A stretch of 64,000 bases of DNA from Glandiceps talaboti (GCF_964340395.1 NC_135569.1:17098257-17162256), one strand, 5' to 3'; shown: positions 11,900 through 22,329, counted from the first letter of the stretch. Program-made: numbers and translations. Notes: generated by a model not told the origin, from the sequence alone.

Positions 11900-12370
11900 T
11901 CAGTTTATAAAAGTAACAATATTATTTTTAAGAGGTTTGATAATCAAAGTGGATGTCCAGGTAGCATCCTGTTGATAGTCCCAGTAATATTCAAAAGTAG
12001 TATAGATTCTGGACCTTTTTTCAACATTAATTAACCAAGACTTAGATGATGATATAACATGTTTATTTACAATATATGTTGAATGAACTAGTTTTTTATT
12101 ATCGAATTCTATCTCAATGGCATATATTTTGGTATTATCATCAATTTTAAAAAGATCATTGGATGCTAGAAAATGTTGAATGTGATAACTTCCTGGTAGA
12201 ATATGATAACTTCCTCGTTGCACGTTATGAACTCCTAGAAAACTGCCAAAATTTAAAACATAACTACCATCTTCATAAGTTATTTTATCTGTATTTATTG
12301 TATGAAAACTTTCAAGTACTGGTATTTTAACAATGAATTTACGGTTTAATACAATTATTGCACTTTCTTC
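11900..12370 (-). pseudogene. Uncharacterised Polinton protein
   Basis: An ATG-started frame of 107 codons (12223-11900) preceded in the same frame by further open sequence to about 12370 encoding NRKFIVKIPVLESFHTI and ITYEDGSYVLNFGSFLG. The upstream part (12370-12480, reading frames with PVPPPKPKTTEAR) is interrupted by stops. I do not recognise the family. The residues are rich in aromatic beta-strand-like segments (YTTFEYYWDYQQD), as expected of a virion-type protein, but this is a guess. Confidence 0.4.
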
Positions 12371-12547
12371 TCACTTCTCTCGCTTCTGTTGTTTTAGGTT
12401 TTGGAGGAGGCACCGGTTTTAGTTTAAATATTTTTTTTTACATTCTAAGTAATATTTATCATCTGTGATTGGTTTCCGTAATTTAAAATCCCTGAGATCG
12501 TTGAGATAAACTTAATGATTTATTCATTTTGTATATAATACTAAATA

Positions 12548-13000
12548 TTAAAACGCTTCTGCTTCTGTAAAAGTAACATTAATATTCTCGTTATCAATAT
12601 GAATTTCAATAGTTAATAATGTACGTTGGCCACATGCTATTGAAAGTCCATCTAAAAGCATATCGTATTCACCCTCAGTATTTAATTTAATACATTTAAT
12701 AATAATAATACCACTAGTTACTTTCTTTATATCATCAGTCATCGCTTCAAAAGAAGTAAACAATTTTAGTTTAGCCTCATCAATAGTTTTTAAACCCAAT
12801 GTTTTAAACTGAGTATCATAAAATAAGTTAATATTTCCTTCGTCAATGTAATAAAAACAATACCATTCTCCTGAATTTATAATTCTATGAAAAGTATTGT
12901 TATTTTTTATTATTGTTTTTGAAGCATCCAATTTTAAATATAGTTTTGGATTCAGAAGGTTTTGACTTTGCATTTTTTGTGTGTATATACTATAGAAAAT
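12548..13000 (-). pseudogene. Tandem copy of C-terminal part of the next Polinton gene
   Basis: Encodes LNPKLYLKLDASKTIIK, NSGEWYCFYYIDEGNINLFY and IEIHIDNENINVTFTE. Each of these blocks recurs in the gene at 13042-14053 with a few substitutions, so this is a duplicated segment of about 450 bp. Compared with the other copy, it lacks most of the end after VTFTE and reaches a stop early. No known domain was recognised. Confidence 0.6.
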
Positions 13001-13041
13001 ATATTTATTTAAATAGACGCACTCAAAGTATGATGTCAATA

Positions 13042-14053
13042 TTAAAATACTTTAAAATCTATAAGAATCATACGTTTCAAAATTATTGTTTTGATATCTA
13101 GAAACAATAACCCTTGTGTTATTGCATATAACACTTCATTTGTTTCCTCTTCTTTTAACGCTTCTGCTAATTTAGATGACACTTTATTTTCTGTAAAAGT
13201 AACATTAATATTCTCGTTATCAATATGAATTTCAATAGTTAATAATGTACGTCGGTCACACTTTATTGAAAATCCATCTAAAAGAGTATCATATTCACCC
13301 TCAGTATTTAATTTAATACATTTAATAATAATGGTACCACTGCTTACTTTCTTTATATTGTTCGTCATCGCACCACTAGCAGTAGACAATTTTAGTTTAG
13401 CCTCATCAATAGGTTTCAAACCAAGTACATTAAACTGCGCATCATAAAATAAGTTAATATTTCCTTCGTCAATATAATAATTACAATACCATTCCCCTGA
13501 ATTCATAATTTTATTAAAAGTATTGTCATTTTTTTTCTATTGTTGTTGTAGTATCCAATTTTAAATGCAGTTTGGGATTCATCAAGTCTAGTCTAGGATC
13601 TGGTTCCGGTAAATAATGTCTGATATCAGCTAAACTAAATGTCTTATTATTGTTATTATAAATCAACACATAAGGAACTCGGCCAATTAAACCATGATCA
13701 CTAGTTAATGGTTTTTCGATCAATTCAACAAAGTCTCATGGTAAATCAAAAGCATAGAACTTATTATCTCTGTTACTATATGCAAAGCCAAATGGTACAT
13801 GGTGTTTCGTTGCTTTAAATTCTTCGATTGTTTCATCTACGTCATTTAGGTCTACTAAATTGTTAGTATGCTCATGTGATTGAACTGCCGCTTGTTCTAA
13901 ATTAAATATTTTAGGTTCATTTTTCCATCTAAGGACAAAATCTTTATTATTATGTCGTCCGGATAAATTCGTTGTGAAAACATCTTTAAGATCATTAAGT
14001 GTATATCCTTGAGGTGTTATCATACCTAATCCAAAATTTGATGGCGATGACAT
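13042..14053 (-). pseudogene. Uncharacterised Polinton gene, one stop and one frameshift
   Basis: Starts MSSPSNFGLGMITPQGY at 14053. An in-frame TGA at 13738-13736 splits the frame (AFDLP stop DFVELIEK), and a run of eight A's near 13535 shifts the frame before NSGEWYCNYYIDEG. Allowing for these it was one protein of about 330 residues ending near 13042. The C-terminal 140 residues are repeated downstream at 12548-13000. I do not recognise a family; the context is Polinton-specific. Confidence 0.5.
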
Positions 14054-14121
14054 ATTATAATTTTCGTATTTTGTATATAATATATAATATATATACTATA
14101 ATATATAATATTAAAAAAACA

Positions 14122-14505
14122 ATGAAGTTGTATATAAACAAAGAATCTAATGATATTACTATCAGTTTTACAGAAACGCTGACTGGTTGTAAACAGATAC
14201 GATTGTTAGAGTGTAAACTATATAATTCCTGGTATAATATTACGAAAGAAAACAATGAAATTGCTTTTACCGTTAACAATAAAACATCAGTTAAAAAAAT
14301 AGAACCAGGTTATTACAATGTAGAAACATTATCACTAGCGATTGGTAGATCAAAATTGATTAATTTTAAGAGAATTTTGCCAACAGGAAAAACACAAATG
14401 GTACTCGGTGATAACGTTAAAGTAGACTTTTCAAAACCTAAGAATTTTGCGAAAATACTTGGTTTTAAAGAGAAAGAATATAGTTTATCGGGTATTTATA
14501 ATTAG
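14122..14505 (+). CDS. Polinton penton/minor-capsid-like protein, truncated
   Basis: The only plus-strand gene of the Polinton block. The likely start is the ATG at 14122 (MKLYINKESNDITISF), not the earlier ATG in AT-rich leader. It contains LYNSWYNI, EPGYYNVETLSLAIG and FAKILGF. The layout, an extended strand, then an E/PGxYxxxxL block and then a kxLGF motif, resembles the N-terminal half of the penton-like minor capsid proteins of Polintons. The frame stops after 127 residues, well short of the usual length, so the rest is lost. It converges on the polymerase gene, whose stop lies 46 bp away on the other strand. Confidence 0.5.
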   Translation: MKLYINKESNDITISFTETLTGCKQIRLLECKLYNSWYNITKENNEIAFTVNNKTSVKKIEPGYYNVETLSLAIGRSKLINFKRILPTGKTQMVLGDNVKVDFSKPKNFAKILGFKEKEYSLSGIYN

Positions 14506-15102
14506 TCCAAACAAGCAGATTTTGTTCCTGTGACTGAATACGTAGTCTACTTACAGTTTACCTAAATCAACGTGACCATATGCTAGCGTGTTACGATGAT
14601 TAAGGACATAACGTTTATCATTGAAGCAACTTAGAGAAGTCTTATTGATTTTGTAACTACCGATCTGATGATTTATCGATCGTATAGTATTCATGGAATG
14701 TTTCATTTGTAAATTTTCAAAAAGTACAGTCTTATATTCTTCGTGGGTGATATTCTTTTTAATAACTATTTTTTTCATTCCTTTTGCTTTTCGAGTTGAT
14801 GAAGTTTCTGTGATATAAGAATACATTTTACTACGAAGGCCAATAAATTCAGTGATTGGTACACCGGCACATTCATCTTTCATTTTACCGATTATCTTTT
14901 TATTATAATCAAAATAGTATGGACTCTCAGATGAGTAATCACTATTATCGAATAGGTCTTTATCTTGATCATTAGTTTTAATTTCATACATTAATGAATT
15001 GGTATCTGTGAATAGTAATTCTGCTTTTGACCCATATTTTTCTTTGATATATTTGTAATGAAAGTCATACATTAAAGTTTTGGACAAATCAAGAATACAC
15101 AT

Positions 15103-15484
15103 CCCAACATATATATATATATATATATATATACTTTATTGTCATGCTAAATTTACATGAAATTCGATGTACATTGGCAGGGGGAAAGGGAAGAACACAC
15201 AGAGACTATTTCAACTTACTTTACATATACATACATATACATAAACACACGTCAGACTGCTACTGATTCAATAGATGGATTGACCTTGGTACAAAACTGT
15301 GCTTAAATCTATTTGTGCGAGAACGTGGAACCCTAAGGCGACGACCACTTGGAAGATATTCATACTCTGTATGAAGTGGATGATTAGGATCTTTCATTAT
15401 TTTATCCGCCATCTTAATAACTTTATCTTTGTACACCACAGAGTTCTGAACAGGTTCATCATGGCTGTCATCAAGTAACCTTTT
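15103..15484 (-). mobile_element. 5'-truncated LINE 3' end with AT-repeat tail
   Basis: Inserted in the polymerase gene between the codons for NQP and YVGM. On the minus strand it encodes about 70 residues ending SGRRLRVPRSRTNRFKHSF and a TAG stop at 15262-15260. This is the usual C-terminal tail of a LINE ORF2. About 130 bp later comes CATGACAATAAAG followed by an AT dinucleotide tail of about 22 bp (15109-15131). It is a typical dead-on-arrival retrotransposed 3' end. Confidence 0.8.
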
Positions 15485-17975
15485 ACAGATCTAAAGGTTG
15501 ATTTAAAGTTAATCTTTCCTTTTTATTTTCAACAGCAACCAATCCTTTAGTTATAATTTTTTGCGTAACAAACGTTGGTTTAGCTACTAATTTTTTTATT
15601 TGTTTTTCTGTTGTACATAATTTTATATTACGATGCTTACGTACATTCATCATGGTTTGTCCAAATACAGAGTTATTCATTAGTTTGAAGAAATCTTTTT
15701 CGAAGGCATTTTTAGCTTTTTTTCTTTTTTCCGTGTTAAATAAGATGTATTGCGACATCCACTTTGATTGGTTAAACTCAATGGCTCTGTGGATTTTAGT
15801 GACATTTAAACCGAGTGATAAATATTGTTTTAAGTTTTGGAAATGAAGTACGTAATTTCTTTTTGGTTTCAAAGTTGTAGTTAATTTCTCTATATTTCCA
15901 CATTTGATATTAAATAAGTCATGTATCTTTTTGTTATGTGGTGATAACATGTCTTCAGTAATACATAATCTCTCAGGTGCTAAAGGATAATCATTGTGGA
16001 GATCATGTAACTCGCTAGGATATTCAAGATCAACTTCAAGGATTAATCCATGGTCACTTTCATTGGTATAATTATCTAAGTATTTACAGTCAAGCTCATT
16101 TACATCAACCCATTTAAATCCATCCGTTGGTAAAGATTGAACCATTGCCCAACCATAGAGATTATTAGCATCTAAATACGTGATATATTTTGATTCCTGA
16201 GTCGGATCATAATCTTTCATGTATGGATTGTTTGCCTTTGCATGACCAGCGGATATATAAGAGATACCACCACGAAGACCTTTTTCTATAAAGAGATGCA
16301 TATCTATATCCGTTAATAGTTCAAGATTAATTTTAGTCATTTTTAAACACGCATCCCAAGATAATCCTGGAGCACTGAAGTAATGACAGGGATCGAGATT
16401 ATAGTATAGATTGCATGTCTTTCGAAAATTTTCAAATACATCCGTTAGTAATAATACATCAGTTTTAAGATATAGATCATGATAATCACCCATCGTTTGC
16501 ATATTAAAATGCTTCCAAATATCTTGCGCATGCACATAATCTTCATCGGTAATACCAGTCTCATTTAGAATAGAATAGAATGTTTCTTTTAGTGGAAGAT
16601 TAACGTCCTTAAATTTTTCGATGGAATCCATATAGTCATAAGGGTATACACCCTTCCGTGTTAGTAATTTTAAGCTATTTGGGGAATTCCTGTTCTGTGT
16701 ATTTGAAATCACTTGTGTTACTGACGAGTTTTTCTAATGAAGCATTCAAGAAATTTAAACTATCTATGAAGATTAAATGAGTACCAACCATTATAGCCAT
16801 GAACTTTTCCATAGAATGAGGAATAATATCGATCTTTTCATCAAAATTTTCAAGAGTTTGTACGATGAAATGACAGTCATACCCCTTTAAGTTGTGGAAT
16901 ATAACGGGGATTTTCTTCGTTACTTGAAAATTGATATGACAGGATTCATGCGCTGAACCACAGTAATATGGCAATGGTCACGGACTCGTATGTCATCTTT
17001 TGTATCATCTTCGTATGATTTTTCACAAATATGACATTGCGTCGCATTTTTAAAACAGTTTTCATCGTTTTTACTCATACACAAAGGTTTATTAAAATGT
17101 TGTTGTTTAATATTATTACAATAGTCGACTTCCGATAACATCATTTCCATAAATTTCTTAGATGCATCTGGTCCTCTATAAATGACACTTTTTTTACTGA
17201 ATGTGTCATCGTAACAACTCGAAACTACATACTTCATGCTTTTGATAATGTTGCGTGAATACAGTATTATTGTTAGGATGGCTGGTATTCACTTTTTCAG
17301 TTATCGATTCGAAATCTGCGTAAATAACAAATGGTGCATTTAATTGTTTTGGGTAATTTTTAAATGATAACCATTTATATTCCTCAGTTGGCATTCGTAT
17401 AGCTTGTGTCCCATTTATTTCAAAACAAATAGGAATGTGTTGATTTAAAATCTCTGCAGTTGTAAAATGCTGTAAACAATATCTACAGAAATGTTTTATT
17501 CCATTATAATTTGTTATACCATGCATGAATCGATTAAAGTCTTTAATCCAAACATAATGATTTTGACTATCACCAAGAGTTATTAGTAGTAAATCAAGAT
17601 GATCTTCACAAGTTTGTTTACTAACATAAATTGGATATGATTGTTGTTTCACCTTATTTTGATTATAACCAAATACGGAAATAGATATATTATTTTGGTT
17701 TTCAATTTTTGGTATTTGTTTTGTAGTAACTGGGAATGTTATTCCTTTATAATCTACATCATCGATATGTTGATTGTATCTAGATGGCCTATATTTATGA
17801 TTTTCAACTGGAAACTTATATGCTAAATGACACCATCTAAAACATTCATTCTCATTATTTTGTATGTTAACGAGACCTTTCATTGGATGTTGTAATTCTT
17901 TGGGTAATTTGATATATGAGTTACCTTGTAAAGGTTCGTATCTTACAATATTTACATAAAAATTAAGAAGTGTTT

Positions 17976-18290
17976 TTATGTGCCATCCAGATCCTTCACA
18001 TGACCATTAACGATATGCTCAATTATTCTTTCGTAACTTACATTAATTTGTTCATCTATTTGATCAATATTTATAATTTGTAATGGACTACTATTAAAAT
18101 AATCATCATTTGTTATTTCTATCTCCATATTTGTATCATATTTAACAAATTTTATTTTTAAGGTTAATATAGCTTTTATTCCACCCGTATCTTGTAAATT
18201 TTGTTCTAAGATTTCTTTTATTAAGTATTTATTTTCATTTAACTGTATATGAAGTTCATTTTCGGTAATAACAATTTCATACGACTTCAC
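17976..18290 (-). pseudogene. N-terminal segment of the Polinton polymerase
   Basis: A 104-codon frame that begins MKSYEIVITENELHIQLNE and ends at a stop just after VKDLDG. The segment with FNSSPLQIINIDQIDEQI and SYERIIEHI corresponds to the region ahead of the exonuclease domain in invertebrate Polinton polymerases. The next piece (GSGWHIK) continues in another frame, so a frameshift near 17978 explains the premature stop. It is listed separately because the frame looks like a stand-alone small gene. Confidence 0.65.
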
Positions 18291-18353
18291 ATATCCATTA
18301 AAAGCTCTCTCAAGTTCATGATATTTGGGTGGTATTAGAATGCCACCTAAATG

Positions 18354-18623
18354 TCAATAACCTCTGTTAATAAGAGTTTGATATGTATCATTACCTATTT
18401 TAACCATACGTTTAGTGATTGGATTCATTATGTATTGTTCAGTTAATGGTCGAGGAAGATTGGTAGGAACTGACCAATCTAAGATATTCTCAGGAATAGG
18501 TTGTAGTTTACCATTCCGTATAAGCTTATTGTATACACGCCCACCAACTTTTATCATTCGCTTAGTGCGTGGGTTCAAAATATTTGTCATGTTATATAAT
18601 GAAAAATTTTGATTTATATCCAT
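18354..18623 (-). CDS. 2-cysteine-adaptor-like repeat protein (Polinton)
   Basis: An intact 89-residue frame. It carries two copies of a motif: NPRTKRMIKVGGRVYNKLIRNG (about residues 17-38) and NPITKRMVKIGNDTYQTLINRG (about 67-88), i.e. NPxTKRMxKxGxxxYxxLI. This matches the pattern of the 2-cysteine adaptor repeat seen in large DNA viruses, though the leading Cys is replaced. The gene lies just upstream of the polymerase on the same strand (63 bp gap). Function unknown; adaptor or DNA-contact roles are conjecture. Confidence 0.5.
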   Translation of the reverse strand: MDINQNFSLYNMTNILNPRTKRMIKVGGRVYNKLIRNGKLQPIPENILDWSVPTNLPRPLTEQYIMNPITKRMVKIGNDTYQTLINRGY

Positions 18624-18639
18624 TAAAATATTTATTTGT

Positions 18640-19005
18640 TTAATTGTAAATTACAAGTTTACAAGTTTTTTTTCTATGTCTATATAACGCAAAATAGCTC
18701 CCTAATTCTAAACTACATTCACAAATATATCTCTTAGGTTGTTTAACGCAAGGTGTACTTCTGTTAAAATGTTTTTTTTAATGACATTCATATTTGTATG
18801 CAAATTTACATTTATCACAAGTCAACTCAGGAAAAATGCGTTCGCATGTTGGACATGCATCAATATATTGAATTTTATTTTTCTCAGAACATTTTCATGT
18901 GTTTTCATGTTTATTTAAATTATGCTGATGTTTAAAATGTCTATTACATATTTCGCATATATACTCAGGTGCTGAACGATTACAAGAATCACATTTAACT
19001 CGCAT
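18640..19005 (-). pseudogene. Polinton zinc-finger protein, two in-frame stops
   Basis: Starts MRVKCDSCNRSAPEYIC at 19005. It has Cys/His pairs in the pattern of C2H2/C2HC fingers: CEICNRHFKHQHNLNKH, then CPTCERIF, CDKCKFAYKYECH and CECSLELGSYFALYRHRKKTC. A TGA after NLNKHENT and a TAA after YECH interrupt it, and the final stop is TAA at 18642-18640. Small multi-finger proteins of this kind are frequent in Polintons. Too fragmented for an ORF caller but clear when read through. Confidence 0.6.
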
Positions 19006-19010
19006 TGTAT

Positions 19011-19169
19011 ATTCATAAATACTTTGAATGTATATATATACCCTGTGTTGTTATTTGTTTAATTAAGAGTTATAACATAGTTATGAAATAGATATGATAT
19101 AGTTATGACATAGTTATGACATAATTAGTAGTGTTCATGTTAGTTGTTAAACATTTAAAAAAAAACAAA
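19011..19169. repeat. AT-rich spacer with GTTATGACATA repeats
   Basis: Contains several near copies of TATAGTTATGACATAG (about 19073-19125). Could be a subterminal part of the Polinton, but no matching inverted copy was found at the other end. Confidence 0.4.
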
Positions 19170-19386
19170 AAAAAACCCAGTGCCCTGTTGTAACAGACTT
19201 TTTTTCTTTTCTATTTTTTGGTGTCAATCAAATCTCAATTTACTCACGTACAATTAGTACGGGTTTATTACTTTTTGTTAATTGTCAATACGGCGTATTC
19301 CGGTTATCGAACTTCCGGTTGTTTCGCAGGAAAGTATCGCGAGAGGGCGCACCATATCTGACAAAGTGAGGGCCAGAATTTTCGTC

Positions 19387-20188
19387 ATGGCATCTAATAG
19401 TATGGCGATGTATGAAGCTGTCAACAAAATGGGCGTAAAAGAACTCCGTGCATTCATAAAAGAGTGGAAAATTACTACTTCTAAATCTACTAGATATCGC
19501 CAGAAATGCTGTCAACCTTGGTCTTGAAACACTAGAAAATGATAATTTTCTGAGAGAACGGAAGAGGAGACGAATAGTGGATGTCAAGCATCAAAAGATA
19601 GAACTAATCGACAGCGGAAACATTGAAAGTTGGACGGAGGACCTTCGAAATATACCCGATGTAGACATGATAAACATATTTCTTTACCTTACTGGTGTCT
19701 GTTGCTTGACAAAAGAACGATTAGAAAATTACAAATCTGACAACAGCTTCCAATCTGATTAAAATCCGATGTAGATGTTGGCTGATCGTTCATTGCTATT
19801 TTACCTTCGTTATTTTGCCTGAATTGACCTTCTTGGTACATGTTTACATTTTTTAGCTTGCCTGATCGCCTCCTCTACGATCAGGCTAAAAAATGTAAAC
19901 ATGTACCAAGAAGGTCAATTCAGGCAAAATAACGAAGGTAAAATAGCAATGAACGATTAGCCGACATCTACATCGGATTTTAATCAGATTGAACAGCTTC
20001 CAGCTACAGTCATTGCAATATTGAGAGTTCGGTCGACAATTACCAAGCCACATGTTTATATTGTAACTGATGTCGCCGCATACTTAGGCCTTTCTTGTTT
20101 ATTAGAACAGTGGTGTAGCACCACGGGTGAAATCATAAAACTTTGTCCGGAAAAAAACATTTCATGTACTGGTTATAAGTTGGCATAA
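19387..20188 (+). pseudogene. Broken SAP-domain-like transposon gene
   Basis: The first ATG in the frame is 19387 (MASNSMAMYEAVNKMGVKEL). Residues MGVKELRAFIKEWKI followed, after a one-base frame change near 19490, by LLDIARNAVNLGLE read like a SAP helix-extended loop-helix, a DNA-binding module. Then comes SWTEDLRNIPDVDMINIFLYL and LTKERLENYKSDNSF, where MITE 1 is inserted. After the MITE the frame shifts again and runs from ATVIAILRVRS to a TAA at 20188. SAP-led proteins with a W.DL..IP.. block occur in some YqaJ/SWIM-type eukaryotic transposons, but that link is only a resemblance. Confidence 0.4.
19751..19991. mobile_element. Foldback MITE copy 1, 9-bp TSD
   Basis: A 241-bp inverted repeat. 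The arms (CAATCTGATTAAAATCCGAT ... inverted at the other end) are nearly perfect over more than 100 bp each, with a loop around CTGATCGCCTCCTCTACGAT. It is flanked by AACAGCTTC at 19742-19750 and 19992-20000, a 9-bp target-site duplication. It interrupts the SAP-like frame. The TSD length suggests a Mutator- or Merlin-type transposase in trans (inference). Confidence 0.93.
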
Positions 20189-20403
20189 ACATATTTGTAT
20201 TGATATACTCATCTTTACTATCACACTTTGATTAGCTTGCTATTCTTCATTCAGGACCATCAGTGTATAAAAAAACCCATTGAAGTCGGCAACGAATCAT
20301 AAATATTGTTATTATGATTGATGTACCACACCGCCCACCCCTTCAATGAATCGGCCTTCCATGTAACGTTTATGTGGTTCACTCATCATACCATGTCTTA
20401 TAC

Positions 20404-20626
20404 CGATCTGATTAAAATCCGATGTAGATGTCGGCTGATCGTTCATTGCTATTTTACCTTCGTTATTTTGCCTGAATTGACCTTCGTGGTACATGTTTAC
20501 GTTTTTGTCCTGATCGGTAGAGGAGGCGATCAAACATGTACCACGAAGGTCAATTCAGGCACAATAACGAAAGTAAAATAGCAATGAACGATTAGCCGAC
20601 ATCTACATCGGATTTTAATCAGATTG
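20404..20626. mobile_element. Foldback MITE copy 2, 9-bp TSD
   Basis: A second copy of the same hairpin element, 223 bp, with a shorter loop near CCTGATCGGTAGAGGAGGCGATC. Flanks are GTCTTATAC (20395-20403) and GTTTTATAC (20627-20635), a 9-bp duplication with one mismatch. It shares a few point differences with copy 1 (GGTACATG arms have CGTGG instead of CTTGG). Confidence 0.92.
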
Positions 20627-20639
20627 GTTTTATACAAGC

Positions 20640-21000
20640 TGCAATAACTGTAGCGTATATTGTGATTTTGAGGGTTCTTTCCTCTGTTTTTGTACCTTTT
20701 TCCGTTCCGATGTTTGACTGGAAGCAATCGCTACAATTTCTCCAACGGTAACGCAAATGGACGAGGTCACACTGAAAACGTGAGTGAGATGTCAGTGTAC
20801 TACCCGTTTCAAAATGTTGCTACTTTTGGGTTTTCCTCACGGTCGAATTGCAGAGCCAAACTTACGCGAAATATTAGGAGAACAAGAGGTTAATTTGCTA
20901 TTTCGTTATTTGATGGGCGATAATGCAATATTATAGCGTAAAGTTACGGGGAATGACAGAAAATCTTTAGTCAGTGGTTACGATGCCTATAGACTCTATG
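20640..21000 (+). other. Possible remnant coding segment inside the TIR element
   Basis: A stretch at about 20815-20935 reads GFPHGRIAEPNLREILGEQ then VNLLFRYLMGDNAIL and a TAG stop. It could be the C-terminal end of an exon of the transposon gene. No family recognised and no convincing start or splice site, so it is only a candidate. Confidence 0.2.
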
Positions 21001-21219
21001 CTCTACAATTCTGGCCCTCACTTCCAGTTCTAAAACAGCGCCCCTAGTGGCCAAACAATCATATCTTTTATCTTTTCGGGGCTTCTTCGATAACCGGAAT
21101 ACGGCGTATTTAAATTATTTATTGAGATCGAGACTTCTGTGTACACATAACAATTTTTATATTATGTGTACACAAAATTTTTTCTGTCTGTTACAACAGC
21201 GGCCAAGCACTAGGTTTTT

Positions 21220-21307
21220 GCTATGGTTTCTCGCTACGCCTGTCTTAGGTTGTTACCCACACGAGTACACTTACCCGTCGTCGGCTGACAGATTCTGAAA
21301 CCATAGC
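21220..21307. repeat. Hairpin with 11-bp perfect stem
   Basis: GCTATGGTTTC at 21220-21230 pairs perfectly with GAAACCATAGC at 21297-21307. The loop is 66 bp. It lies at the outer edge of the TIR element. Confidence 0.7.
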
Positions 21308-22329
21308 GGGCGCTGCGCAAAGCGCCAATTTATATACATTTTTTTTTCTTTATATAGGTACTACCCAGAGTAAAATTATTTAGAGTTTTTTACTCTATCT
21401 ACGGTTTGAGTGTTGGTTTGAGTGTTTTCAATAATGCATTTATTAATACTTTTATTAACAGTTAATGTTGATGAAAATATTGTACAAACATACAATCAAT
21501 TATAGATTAATAATTATATAATTAAAACCATAAAATTTTAACTAAATTTTGTGTAATTCTCATTAATTTGTTTTTTTCTTGTTAACAGTAACCGAACAGC
21601 ATCATGGGTATTTCTAAGAAAAAATGAGTGTACTATTAGTCAGAGTTAGATTATATCATCAGCGACCTTATTTTCAACATTTTCAACTCGCCGTAACTTT
21701 CACTAGAGTCCACCATTTTAGATACTGTAAACACCCAAACTTCTACTGACATCTCTTCGTTCATGTTAACAACACAAATTTTAGAATTACATTTAAGAAT
21801 ACCGATTTTCTGACAAATTTGGAACGCATACTTGGACCCAGAAGTAAAAAGTCACAGAAAGTTGAATCTCGAGTGCGTAAACACTACACAAATGAGTCAC
21901 GGACCATAAACAGTTTTATTGTAAACAGTATATTGTAAGCTTAAGTAGCTTATTATAAACATATTAACCTTTGACTGGACATCCTTGAAGCTGTCACGGC
22001 TTATTGAATTACCAGTGTATTCATACAATATAACGAAGCATGACAAAATAACAATGTATTCACAATAGTAAACGATTGACTGCACTGCAATGAATAATAT
22101 ACTTCAAATAGCTTTCTACGATTGCTTTCTATGATTACACACTAACGCTTAATTTGCCTTATAACGGATTTAAAATGGGACATGTCGTTTTAAACTGGTT
22201 TAAATCGGTTTTAAAATTAATTTTAGTACAAATATAACGCCTAATTTGCCTTAAAACGAATGAAAAAATGGGGTATGTCGCTTTAAGTGGCCCAAAATTC
22301 CTATTTATTATACTACTTGTATCTGCTTG
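21308..22329. other. AT-rich intronic DNA, nothing recognised
   Basis: No coding segment or repeat shared with the rest of the window. Two related motifs, CTAATTTGCCTTATAACG (22148) and CTAATTTGCCTTAAAACG (22241), form a weak direct repeat. Confidence 0.4.

Larger units (their letters stand above)
14551..18290 (-). pseudogene. Protein-primed family B DNA polymerase (Polinton), broken
   Basis: Pieces in transcript order: 18290-17976 (N-terminal region, MKSYEIVITENELH), a stretch 17975-17884 in another frame (GSGWHIKTLL), 17883-17206 (zinc-binding CRYCLQHF, exonuclease motif YADFES), 17237-16920 (RGPDASKKF, CHICEKSYEDD), 16974-16675 (KIPVIFHNLKGYDCHF), 16712-15483 (YLDANNLYGWAM, KLMNNSVFGQTMM) and 15102-14551 (catalytic FTDTNSLMYE, final AYGHVDL). 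At least four frameshifts and a LINE insertion (15103-15484) break it. The polymerase motif C normally reads DTDS; here the second Asp is Asn (codon 15000-14998), which should abolish catalysis. The product would have replicated the linear element from a terminal protein primer. Clearly dead. Confidence 0.9.
11151..19010. mobile_element. Decayed Polinton/Maverick remnant
   Basis: An approximately 7.9-kb AT-rich block unlike its surroundings in base composition. It contains a protein-primed family B DNA polymerase (minus), the start of a retroviral-type integrase, a membrane protein, a zinc-finger gene, a 2-cysteine-adaptor-like protein and several family-specific small proteins. This set is typical of Polintons and relatives. 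Almost every long gene has frameshifts or stops, no major capsid, ATPase or protease was recognised, and terminal inverted repeats were not found, so it is a truncated fossil. It sits in the 17.5-kb WDR33 intron. Confidence 0.85.
19170..21225. mobile_element. DNA transposon with long diverged TIRs and SAP-like remnant
   Basis: Matching inverted blocks occur in the same order on both sides: AAAAACCCAGTGC plus CTGTTGTAACAGAC at 19168-19200 against 21187-21226; ATACGGCGTATTCCGGTTAT at 19289 against 21112; AGTGAGGGCCAGAATT at 19365 against 21030. The TIRs are therefore about 200 bp, imperfect and gapped. The interior holds a broken SAP-like coding region and two nested hairpin MITEs. Superfamily not determined; a clear target duplication was not found. 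Confidence 0.65.
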
